Assembly: GCA_023230535.1 (NCBI GenBank)
Contig: JALNXC010000126.1
Coordinates: 1-5,002 of the forward strand
Direction of reading: 5' to 3'
Source: Alkaliphilus sp.
Lineage (GTDB): Bacteria; Bacillota; Clostridia; Peptostreptococcales; Natronincolaceae
DNA length: 5,002 nucleotides
Below the pieces are notes generated by a model. That model saw only the letters and a list, made by a program, of their open reading frames with translations. It did no database searches and was not told the origin of the DNA. The translations under genes and the position numbers were made by a program. How positions within the stretch are numbered: position 1 is the stretch's first letter; the number at the start of each line of letters is the position of its first letter. Positions 1-5,002 of this stretch are shown piece after piece.

Positions 1-1674
1 ATAGAAAAATCGGATGTATACGATAATAATAGGCAAGGTATAGTTCCGATATATCCGTCAACCGACGGATTGAGTCAAAAAGAGCTCATTTCAATACAAA
101 AAAGAGCACTTCAAATAGTCAATAGCTTTGTAGTGGAATATATACCGGAAAATATTATACGTGATAATAGGCTTTGCGGTATTAAGTTTGCTCTACAGAA
201 TATACATTTCCCAATTTCTGTACAAGCGCTTAAAATAGCCAAATATAGATTGGTGTTTGAAGAATTTTTTCTTTTACAGTTGGGGCTGCTCGGTATAAAA
301 AGAAAAGTACTGCAAGATAAAAAAGGAATACCCCTCAGGGGTACCGATAGAATAAATGAATTTGTTAAAACATTACCATTTACATTGACAGGGGCTCAAA
401 GAAGGGTTTTTGAGGAGATATCCTTGGATTTAGAAAAAGATATACCGATGAATAGGCTGGTACAGGGAGATGTAGGTTCGGGCAAAACAATTATAGCCGT
501 GATGTCCTTATTAAAAACGGTGATGAGTGGATATCAGGGCGGTTTTATGGTTCCAACCGAGATATTGGCAGAACAGCACTATTTGTCTATAAAGGGATTA
601 CTCGAACCGTTCGGGATCAGGACGGGGCTTTTAACGGGAAGTCTGTCCAAGAATGAAAAAAGCAGGATATTGGAAGGAATAGAATCGGGGGAAATTAATG
701 CAATAGTGGGCACGCATGCACTCATTCAGGAAGGTGTAAATTTTCACAATTTGGCCTTGGTAATTACGGATGAGCAGCACAGATTCGGAGTAAGGCAGAG
801 AGCCGTGTTAGTTAATAAAGGGAAAAATCCCCATGTCTTAGTTATGACGGCAACCCCGATCCCCAGAACCTTGGCATTGATTTTATATGGTGATTTGGAT
901 ATATCGGTTATAGATCAATTACCGCCGGGCAGAATGAACATAAAAACATATGCCCGTACTTCCGCTAAAAGAGACAGCGTTTATAGTTTTGTAAAAAAAC
1001 AATTAGATGAGGGGAGACAAGCCTATGTAATCTGTCCGCTGATAGAGGAATCGGAACATATGGATGTTCAGTCGGCCATAGAAATTGCCGATGAACTATC
1101 TACGGACCTGTTGAAGAATTATAATGTTGCACTCCTACATGGGAGGATGCCGGCTAGGGAAAAAGAAAAAACAATGGAGGGGTTTAAAAAAGGCGATACG
1201 GATGTTTTGGTCTCAACCACTGTCGTAGAAGTTGGGATGGACATTCCCAATGCAACTATTATGGTAGTGGAAAGTGCAGAACGTTTTGGGCTGACTCAAC
1301 TTCACCAGCTCAGGGGAAGGGTAGGCAGGGGAAGTCATCAATCATATTGTATTTTGATAAATAATAGCAGATCGGAAATTTCTAAACAACGTATGGATAT
1401 AATGCAGCATACCGCAGACGGATTTATTATATCCGAAAAGGATTTACAGCTCAGAGGGCCCGGCGAATTTTTTGGTACCAGGCAACATGGTTTGCCGGAG
1501 CTTAAAGTAGCTAATCTGTTCAGGCATATGCCCGTATTAATAACAGTACAAAAAGAAATAGAAAAAATGATGATAACAGACCCGTGTTTGAATTTAAATG
1601 ATTATCCGTTGCTCAGAAAAAAAATGGAACAAAAATTTTATTATAAGGAAGGAGACTTGTCTTTTATGATTTAA
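1..1674 (+). CDS. recG: ATP-dependent DNA helicase RecG, 5'-truncated by window edge
   Basis: RecG is a cytoplasmic superfamily 2 DNA translocase that remodels stalled replication forks and branch-migrates Holliday junctions. The frame is open from base 1 for 557 residues. About 120-130 N-terminal residues are missing, judged from the usual length near 680. A TTG at 70 is not the start, because the 23 upstream codons encode typical RecG wedge/OB-domain sequence (IVPIYPSTDGLSQK). Counting from base 1, the motifs are Walker A GDVGSGKT at 156-163, DEQHRFG (the RecG form of the DExH box) at 257-263, TATPIPRTLAL at 283-293, VVEVGMDIP at 408-416, QLRGRVGRG at 436-444, and the C-terminal RecG-specific region DLQLRGPGEFFGTRQHG at 481-497. 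All catalytic motifs are intact. It is the first gene of a rightward cluster; its own promoter and start lie outside the window. Confidence 0.98.
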   Translation: MEKSDVYDNNRQGIVPIYPSTDGLSQKELISIQKRALQIVNSFVVEYIPENIIRDNRLCGIKFALQNIHFPISVQALKIAKYRLVFEEFFLLQLGLLGIKRKVLQDKKGIPLRGTDRINEFVKTLPFTLTGAQRRVFEEISLDLEKDIPMNRLVQGDVGSGKTIIAVMSLLKTVMSGYQGGFMVPTEILAEQHYLSIKGLLEPFGIRTGLLTGSLSKNEKSRILEGIESGEINAIVGTHALIQEGVNFHNLALVITDEQHRFGVRQRAVLVNKGKNPHVLVMTATPIPRTLALILYGDLDISVIDQLPPGRMNIKTYARTSAKRDSVYSFVKKQLDEGRQAYVICPLIEESEHMDVQSAIEIADELSTDLLKNYNVALLHGRMPAREKEKTMEGFKKGDTDVLVSTTVVEVGMDIPNATIMVVESAERFGLTQLHQLRGRVGRGSHQSYCILINNSRSEISKQRMDIMQHTADGFIISEKDLQLRGPGEFFGTRQHGLPELKVANLFRHMPVLITVQKEIEKMMITDPCLNLNDYPLLRKKMEQKFYYKEGDLSFMI

Positions 1675-1692
1675 CTCATATCGGAGTTTAAA
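1670..1692 (+). other. Hairpin across the recG stop codon
   Basis: AACTC (1673-1677) and GAGTT (1684-1688) form a perfect 5-bp stem with a 6-base loop. Three more A-T pairs can add below it (1670-1672 with 1690-1692) if T1689 is bulged out. The stem overlaps the TAA stop of recG. No T-tract follows it, so it is not a standard intrinsic terminator. It could slow transcript decay or mildly attenuate readthrough into rsmD, or it may be chance in AT-rich DNA. Confidence 0.3.
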
Positions 1693-1732
1693 AGTTGAAA
1701 AAGAAACCAAGGTTTTATAAATAAAAAATATT

Positions 1733-1761
1733 TTGTTTATAAATGGGGAATATGCTAAAAT
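1733..1761 (+). promoter_or_regulatory. Sigma-A-type promoter upstream of rsmD
   Basis: The -35 candidate is TTGTTT (1733-1738) and the -10 is TAAAAT (1756-1761), separated by exactly 17 bases. A TGC at 1753-1755 directly before the -10 gives an extended -10 element. The predicted start is near 1768, leaving a leader of roughly 94 bases. Two copies of TTTATAAAT (1714-1722 and 1736-1744, 22 bases apart) flank or overlap the -35; these may only reflect local AT-richness. The promoter would let rsmD-coaD be transcribed independently of recG. This is a motif match only. Confidence 0.5.
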
Positions 1762-1767
1762 AATTGT

Positions 1768-1861
1768 ATATTTAAATTTATCCGTTGTATCGATGAGCAA
1801 AAGGCCGGACGCTCAAAAAACGGTTTATATAGTGGATTTAAGGCAGGAGGAATCAATCTAT
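1768..1861 (+). promoter_or_regulatory. Structured 5' leader of rsmD with Shine-Dalgarno
   Basis: The predicted leader can fold into a nested structure: CCGTT (1782-1786) pairs with AACGG (1819-1823), enclosing GAGC (1795-1798) paired with GCTC (1811-1814). AGGAGG at 1845-1850 is the ribosome binding site, 11 bases before the ATG at 1862, a slightly long spacing. The leader stays open in the rsmD frame, with an ATG at 1793, but that ATG has no purine-rich site before it and the encoded residues do not look like RsmD. I therefore treat this stretch as untranslated. A conserved ylbH (rsmD) leader RNA family has been described in Bacillus; whether this is related is untested. Confidence 0.35.
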
Positions 1862-2419
1862 ATGAGGGTTATTTCAGGGAAAGCAAGGGGCCATACGTTA
1901 AAAGCTCCCAAAGGTTTGAATATGAGGCCAACCGCCGATAGGGTGAAGGAATCCATATTTAATATTATCAGGGCGGAATTATACAACAGTATTGTAATAG
2001 ATTTATTTGCAGGGAGCGGTAGTTTAGGTATAGAAGCATTATCGAGGGGTGCCTATAAGGCCTATTTTATAGATAACAATAAAAATAGTGTTCAATTAAT
2101 CGGGCAAAATCTAGAAAAGACCGGTTTAATCAATGATTCCGAAATAATTCATATGGAGGCATTAAATGCTATAGTAAGGTTGAGTAAACACAGGGTAAAA
2201 GCGAATATTATATTTATAGATCCGCCATATTTAAAGGGATTTATAGAACCTACTTTAGAAACAATCCTTTTTTATAATATATTACAACCGGACGGTATAA
2301 TAATCGTTGAACATGATATAAAAGATAGGGTTCCGGATAGTGTACATGAGTTAAAAAAATATAGAATTAACAGATATGGAGATATAGCAATTTCGTTTTA
2401 TCGACTGGAGGAGAATTAG
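1862..2419 (+). CDS. rsmD: 16S rRNA (guanine(966)-N(2))-methyltransferase RsmD
   Basis: RsmD (YlbH in Bacillus) uses S-adenosylmethionine to methylate N2 of a guanine (G966 in E. coli numbering) in 16S rRNA, acting on a partly assembled small subunit. The 185-residue length is normal for the family. It begins with the family signature RVISGKARG (2-10), followed by MRPTADRVKESIFNII (21-36), which precedes the Rossmann methyltransferase fold. The SAM-binding motif I is DLFAGSGSLGIEALSRGA (47-64), followed by an acidic strand end FIDNN (69-73). The catalytic motif IV is DPPY (120-123), and IIIVEHD (146-152) is also typical. The ATG at 1862 is chosen because homology begins there and AGGAGG precedes it; an in-frame ATG at 1793 would add 23 residues unlike the family. 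Its TAG directly abuts the coaD ATG, so the two are likely translationally coupled. Confidence 0.96.
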   Translation: MRVISGKARGHTLKAPKGLNMRPTADRVKESIFNIIRAELYNSIVIDLFAGSGSLGIEALSRGAYKAYFIDNNKNSVQLIGQNLEKTGLINDSEIIHMEALNAIVRLSKHRVKANIIFIDPPYLKGFIEPTLETILFYNILQPDGIIIVEHDIKDRVPDSVHELKKYRINRYGDIAISFYRLEEN

Positions 2420-2899
2420 ATGAAAGTAGTAATCTATCCCGGAAGTTTCGATCCGATCACCAACGGACATTTAGATATAATTAAAAGGGTCTCTAAAATG
2501 TGTGAACATTTAATTGTATCTATAATATATAATCCAAATAAAAGCCCTTTATTTACTTTGGAAGAGAGAGCCAGGCAAGTTAAGGGCGCTGTAGAAGATT
2601 ATCCTAATGTAACGGTAGAGACCTTTACAGGATTATTGGCAGAATATGCAAAACAGAAACATGCTGTAAGTATCGTTAAAGGGTTGAGGGCAATATCGGA
2701 TTTTGAATATGAATTTCAGATGGCATTGATGAACAGAAAATTATGTCCCGATATTGAGACAATATTTTTAATGACCAGCAATGAGTATTCTTATTTAAGT
2801 TCGAGCATAGTCAAAGAAGTTGCCAGATTTGGCGGATGTATAAAAGGGCTGGTACCTGAAAACGTTCGCAAAGAAGTGATCAATAAATTTTCAAATTAG
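2420..2899 (+). CDS. coaD: Phosphopantetheine adenylyltransferase CoaD (PPAT)
   Basis: CoaD catalyses the penultimate step of coenzyme A synthesis, joining 4'-phosphopantetheine and ATP to give dephospho-CoA and pyrophosphate, in the cytoplasm and normally as a hexamer. The 159-residue length is standard. The nucleotidyltransferase features are visible: YPGSFDPITNGH (6-17), containing the (T/H)xGH motif TNGH at 14-17; PLFTLEER (43-50); KGLRAISDFEYEFQMALMNR (87-106), where family members usually have R instead of the first K; and YLSSSIVKEVARFGG (125-139), the second nucleotide-binding signature. The ribosome binding site GGAGGAG (2407-2413) lies inside the last rsmD codons, 6 bases before the ATG, and the start follows the rsmD stop with no gap. 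The rsmD-coaD pairing (ylbH-ylbI in Bacillus) is widely conserved in Bacillota. No key residue appears lost. Confidence 0.97.
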   Translation: MKVVIYPGSFDPITNGHLDIIKRVSKMCEHLIVSIIYNPNKSPLFTLEERARQVKGAVEDYPNVTVETFTGLLAEYAKQKHAVSIVKGLRAISDFEYEFQMALMNRKLCPDIETIFLMTSNEYSYLSSSIVKEVARFGGCIKGLVPENVRKEVINKFSN

Positions 2900-2920
2900 C
2901 CTTATGGCTATATAATAAGG
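2897..2920 (+). promoter_or_regulatory. Two mutually exclusive hairpins in the coaD/coiled-coil gap
   Basis: TAGCC (2897-2901, including the coaD stop) pairs perfectly with GGCTA (2906-2910) around a TTAT loop. Alternatively, CCTTAT (2900-2905) pairs perfectly with ATAAGG (2915-2920) around a 9-base loop. Both cannot form, because they share 2900-2901 and the first one's loop and right arm fall inside the second. The second hairpin's right arm covers the AAGG of the next gene's ribosome binding site AAGGGGGA (2917-2924). This is the geometry of a small translational-coupling switch, but the stems are short and no folding energy was computed. Confidence 0.35.
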
Positions 2921-2931
2921 GGGATTATGTG

Positions 2932-3378
2932 ATGAATGTATTAAAACTTCTTGAGGAATTGGAAGATATAATTGAAAATTGTTCATCTATTCCTTTTGCA
3001 CAAAAAGTATTGGTTGATAAAAGAGAAATATTGGAGATCATTAAAGATATTAGAATTTATCTTCCGGATGAGATTAAGCAGGCCCAATGGGTTAATGAAG
3101 AAAGACAACGTATATTGGCTGAGGCTCAGCAAGAAGCGGATACAATTTCAGAAGAGGCAAATAAACATATCTTATCAATGATTGAACAGAGCGAAATTAC
3201 TAAGTTAGCCAATGCACAAGCGGAGGAGATAATTACACAGGCACAAAATAATGCTAAGGAAATGCGATTAGGAGCAAAAGATTATGTGGATAGTTTGTTA
3301 GAATCCGTTGAATTAGACCTTACTGATCTGATCAGTACTGTCAGGGAAAACAGGGATGAATTAAAAGGTATGAAATAA
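2932..3378 (+). CDS. Uncharacterised coiled-coil protein, F0-b / V-ATPase subunit H-like stalk
   Basis: This is a 148-residue soluble, highly charged, mostly helical protein of unknown function. Residues 1-15 are a short leucine/glutamate-rich helix, and 24-45 include KVLVDKREILEIIKDIRIYL. From about 47 to 115 there is a long Ala/Glu/Gln-rich amphipathic helix (EERQRILAEAQQEADTISEE, 56-75; AQAEEIITQAQNNAKE, 95-110) resembling the stalk of ATP synthase subunit b or V-type subunit H. Residues 116-148 form a further helix. There is no signal peptide or membrane segment, so it is not an actual F0 b subunit, and no Walker motif, so the label ATPase sometimes given to such clostridial proteins is unsupported. 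DivIVA-like scaffolding is another possibility. The ATG at 2932 (7 bases after AAGGGGGA) is preferred over the adjacent GTG at 2929. It lies 32 bases after coaD and is probably cotranscribed with it. Confidence 0.85.
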   Translation: MNVLKLLEELEDIIENCSSIPFAQKVLVDKREILEIIKDIRIYLPDEIKQAQWVNEERQRILAEAQQEADTISEEANKHILSMIEQSEITKLANAQAEEIITQAQNNAKEMRLGAKDYVDSLLESVELDLTDLISTVRENRDELKGMK

Positions 3379-3391
3379 ATTGTCATTTCAT
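3370..3391. terminator. Inverted repeat spanning both convergent stop codons (weak terminator candidate)
   Basis: ATGAAAT (3370-3376) and ATTTCAT (3385-3391) are perfect 7-base reverse complements around an 8-base loop. The repeat covers the stop codons of the coiled-coil gene and of ylbJ, which are only 4 bases apart. It is partly explained by both proteins ending in Met-Lys-stop. The stem has only one G-C pair and no U-tract follows on either strand, only TCTTCTTCT on the plus side. Termination may therefore be inefficient or occur further on. Confidence 0.25.
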
Positions 3392-4696
3392 TCTTCTTCT
3401 ACAAACAATATAATTATATATTTTTAATAGAAATGCAATTATCAAGGATAAAAAAAGCAAACCTATTAGAACTGCTATAAATAATTCGACTGATAATTTA
3501 CAGTTCAATAGAAACTTTTTATAGGGGTCTAAAGATTGATATGTATTATACACGGGGAGTGATATAAGGAAATAATTACTAAATATCGGAAAAAGCATAT
3601 ACGCTATCAGCGATGATAATAATCCATGCAAGGCCTTGGAAATTACATATATATGAGATTTTATACCACTACCTTCCAGGATGCCGGCAACCTGTGCATG
3701 TATGGAAAAACCGCTCCATCCTATTATAAAACTGACAATAGCAATTTTATAGGACAGATCAATACCTACACTGTCAATAATAGATTTTGTTCCCATGGTT
3801 ATTTCAAAAAGTCCTGTAACCAAGGAGTGAACAATTGTTGGGGATATTTTAAAAGGAAATAGCACAATTATGATAGAGGTGATTAAATCTATTATTCCCA
3901 GGAGTTTCAGCATACGGATGATGACGGCAAACAGGGTTATAAAACCTCCTACCATCAATATAGTATTCAATGAATTTTTAACAGCATTGCCTAAAATAAT
4001 TCCTATGGAAGGGTTTTGATTGCTGTCTATGTTTATTTTAGAAAAGGCTCCTTTGATTGAATTTCCTTTTTGCTTGATAAATTTACTATCCCGGGGTGAT
4101 TTTTTATAACGGCCGAATATTATGCCAACTATGATAGCGCCTAAATAGTGGGCAATAGCTATGAGGGCTCCTAATTTCGGCGACTTAAACATGCCTACGG
4201 CTACCGAGCCGATCATAAATAAGGGTCCGGAAGTGCTGCAAAATGATATCAATCTCTGGGCTTCGATTTGAGTTAAAATTTTATCCGATTTAAATTTAGA
4301 AACAATTTTAGCTCCCACCGGATATCCTGAGGTAACACTCATGACAAATGCAAATGATCCTTCCCCGGGGACATTAAAAATAGGCCTCATTATCGGTTCC
4401 AGCATTATACCTATAAATTTTATAATACCAAGATTGATCAATAGTTCCGAGCCGATAAAGAATGGGAATAAAGCGGGAATTACTAATGTTGCCCATACAA
4501 CAAGCCCATTATAAGCCGCATCTACGGATTCCGCAGGATATATCATAATTGTAACTACTAACAGAAGCACGGTCAGTATGATTAAATAATTAGAAAAGAT
4601 CTTATATAACCCGTAATTTATAAATTTTCGAAAACATATTGCGATGAAAATAAATATCAGTGCAAATCCGGCAAACAGAATAACATTTAAGAACAT
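3383..4696 (-). CDS. ylbJ: Sporulation integral membrane protein YlbJ
   Basis: YlbJ is a polytopic membrane protein with nucleoside-recognition (Gate) type domains. In Bacillus subtilis it is made in the mother cell under sigma-E and is needed for heat-resistant spores; its transported molecule is not established. The 437 residues compare with a little over 400 in Bacillus. Hydrophobic segments lie at about 3-21, 36-53, 64-90, 150-170, 175-195, 240-262, 268-282, 316-336, 352-372 and 402-425. Conserved-looking stretches are WATLVIPALFPFFIGSELL (68-86), SGYPVGAKIV (123-132), FCSTSGPLFMIGSVAVG (152-168), EITMG (298-302) and GWSGFSIHAQV (326-336). A hydrophilic insert at about 196-230 (KKSPRDSKFIKQKG) is probably a cytoplasmic loop. 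The start is supported by AAGGAG (4704-4709), 7 bases before the ATG. The gene is convergent with the coaD cluster. SpmA/SpmB-like proteins share the Gate fold, but length and motifs favour YlbJ. Confidence 0.9.
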   Translation of the reverse strand: MFLNVILFAGFALIFIFIAICFRKFINYGLYKIFSNYLIILTVLLLVVTIMIYPAESVDAAYNGLVVWATLVIPALFPFFIGSELLINLGIIKFIGIMLEPIMRPIFNVPGEGSFAFVMSVTSGYPVGAKIVSKFKSDKILTQIEAQRLISFCSTSGPLFMIGSVAVGMFKSPKLGALIAIAHYLGAIIVGIIFGRYKKSPRDSKFIKQKGNSIKGAFSKINIDSNQNPSIGIILGNAVKNSLNTILMVGGFITLFAVIIRMLKLLGIIDLITSIIIVLFPFKISPTIVHSLVTGLFEITMGTKSIIDSVGIDLSYKIAIVSFIIGWSGFSIHAQVAGILEGSGIKSHIYVISKALHGLLSSLIAYMLFPIFSNYFLISLPVYNTYQSLDPYKKFLLNCKLSVELFIAVLIGLLFLSLIIAFLLKIYNYIVCRRRMK

Positions 4697-4725
4697 AATA
4701 TTTCTCCTTAATGAAAATATATTTG

Positions 4726-4865
4726 TTTAATAAAAATACAATGAAATTACATTTGCAGAATATGATTATAACTCCCAGCGAATTGCCTGTCCGGCAAACA
4801 GCGGGGAAATGAGTTGTAGGAGTTATTCATATTTGAAACCGTAATTGAATGTATTTTTTATTAAA
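4726..4865. repeat. Large imperfect inverted repeat upstream of ylbJ
   Basis: The left arm (4726-4775, read on the minus strand) and right arm (4819-4865, read on the plus strand) align over about 50 bases with roughly 80 percent identity by eye. Matching blocks in order are GGAGTTAT, TCATATT, TG, GTAATT, TGTATTTTT and ATTAAA, with a 2-base AA insertion in the left arm. The innermost ATAACTCC/GGAGTTAT is perfect. The 43-base centre has its own hairpin, TTGCC (4783-4787) with GGCAA (4793-4797) around TGTCC. The left arm contains the putative ylbJ promoter. No open reading frame of note lies inside. Confidence 0.7.
4736..4765 (-). promoter_or_regulatory. Candidate sporulation-sigma (sigma-E-like) promoter of ylbJ
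   Basis: Read on the minus strand, TCATATT (4765-4759) resembles the sigma-E -35 element and CATTGTAT (4743-4736) partly matches the sigma-E -10 (CATACAAT-like, 5 of 8), with a 15-base spacer. The predicted start, near 4729, leaves a short leader carrying AAGGAG. The same -10 also matches the CATnnTA pattern of sigma-F/sigma-G promoters, so the class is uncertain. The known sigma-E control of ylbJ in Bacillus supports the first reading. Confidence 0.4.
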
Positions 4866-4921
4866 TCCCAGTTAGTCAACAAGTACTATAGCAGACATAT
4901 ATTAAATATATTTTATAAGGC

Positions 4922-4950
4922 GGGACGTTATTCATATTGTAGCAAATAAC
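4922..4950 (+). repeat. Third, diverged copy of the repeat element
   Basis: GTTATTCATATT at 4927-4938 repeats exactly the 12 bases at 4822-4833, 105 bases upstream. Both copies are preceded by GGA, here with one extra C. Downstream, GCAAAT (4942-4947) matches the left arm of the inverted repeat, whose minus strand has GCAAAT at the corresponding place. Beyond about 4950 the similarity is weak. The copy also contains its own short inverted repeat, GTTATT (4927-4932) with AATAAC (4945-4950). Confidence 0.5.
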
Positions 4951-4960
4951 AATTTAAATA

Positions 4961-4988
4961 TTTTCATAATGAGGGCCCGTGGTATAAT
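4961..4988 (+). promoter_or_regulatory. Rightward sigma-A-type promoter for a gene beyond the right edge
   Basis: TATAAT (4983-4988) is a perfect -10 hexamer, preceded by TGG (4980-4982), which gives an extended -10. TTTTCA (4961-4966) is a 4-of-6 match to the -35 with a 16-base spacer. Transcription would start near 4995 and run out of the window. In many clostridia the next genes are pta/ackA or the yceD-rpmF cluster, but nothing in this window shows which is present here. Confidence 0.55.
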
Positions 4989-4995
4989 CCATGGG
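4976..4995. promoter_or_regulatory. Inverted repeat centred on the -10 box (operator-like)
   Basis: CCCGTGG (4976-4982) and CCATGGG (4989-4995) are reverse complements except at one position, which becomes a G-U wobble in RNA. The six bases between them are exactly the TATAAT -10 hexamer. An inverted repeat of 7+6+7 bases centred on a core promoter is a common operator geometry. The sequence does not match an operator I recognise, such as those of CcpA, CodY, Rex or FapR. Confidence 0.45.
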
Positions 4996-5002
4996 TGTTT
5001 TG

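Noticed and set aside
70..72. TTG as a start codon of recG
   Set aside because: The same frame is open to base 1 and encodes conserved RecG residues before it, so the gene is cut by the window edge rather than starting here.
1594..1800. Minus-strand 68-codon open frame over the end of recG
   Set aside because: It overlaps recG and the rsmD promoter, is rich in Phe and Ile as expected from AT-rich antisense sequence, and has no recognisable domain.
1733..1861. An N-terminal extension of RsmD starting at TTG 1733 or ATG 1793
   Set aside because: The extra residues do not resemble RsmD, no ribosome binding site precedes either codon, and AGGAGG sits before the ATG at 1862 where homology begins. 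The region also overlaps the promoter.
2888..2916. TTTTCA-N17-TATAAT promoter before the coiled-coil gene
   Set aside because: The hexamers and spacing are good, but the predicted start near 2923 falls inside the ribosome binding site AAGGGGGA and would remove it from the transcript. It is probably chance unless a leaderless message is used.
2927..2932. Minimal start-stop frame ATGTGA just before the coiled-coil ATG
   Set aside because: It could in principle stall a ribosome, but it arises naturally from overlapping ATG/GTG/ATG codons, and nothing else supports it as a regulatory element.
2972..3181. Second plus-strand frame within the coiled-coil gene
   Set aside because: It is an out-of-frame shadow with no domain. 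The main frame has a good ribosome binding site and family-like sequence.
3626..3862. Plus-strand 78-codon frame inside ylbJ
   Set aside because: It is antisense to a well-supported membrane protein gene, and no ribosome binding site or conserved feature was seen.
4697..5002. A hidden small gene, tRNA or CRISPR array in the right-hand gap
   Set aside because: No open frame with a ribosome binding site, no tRNA-like cloverleaf and no regularly spaced repeats were found. The repeated blocks differ in orientation and spacing.

Overview
This is a low-GC window with frequent AGA/AGG arginine and ATA isoleucine codons and strong purine-rich ribosome binding sites (AGGAGG, GGAGGAG, AAGGGGGA, AAGGAG). 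A YlbJ-type sporulation membrane protein lies next to a recG-rsmD-coaD cluster. Together these point to an endospore-forming member of the Clostridia or a related Bacillota lineage. The species cannot be told from the sequence.

Layout: positions 1-1674 hold the C-terminal four-fifths of RecG, the branch-migration helicase, cut by the left edge. After a 187-base gap with a good sigma-A-type promoter and a foldable leader come rsmD (1862-2419, 16S rRNA guanine methyltransferase) and, with no intervening base, coaD (2420-2899, phosphopantetheine adenylyltransferase). Next is a small coiled-coil protein of unknown role (2932-3378). These four genes run rightward and probably form one transcription unit with an internal promoter before rsmD. 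A ylbJ-like gene (3383-4696) runs the opposite way and converges on the coiled-coil gene, with stop codons 4 bases apart. Positions 4697-5002 contain no gene. They hold the leftward ylbJ promoter region, a large imperfect inverted repeat, a third diverged copy of the same repeat, and near the right edge a rightward promoter whose -10 box lies in the loop of an inverted repeat.

How the genes relate: RecG (DNA repair), RsmD (ribosome modification) and CoaD (CoA synthesis) are housekeeping functions linked by conserved neighbourhood, not by a shared pathway. YlbJ is a sporulation gene and has a candidate sporulation-sigma promoter. The coding content is ordinary for Clostridia, and I see no mobile element, CRISPR array, toxin-antitoxin pair or defence system. 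The parts that deserve a second look are non-coding: the repeated element upstream of ylbJ, the promoter hairpin at the right edge, the two competing hairpins between coaD and the coiled-coil gene, and the rsmD leader.
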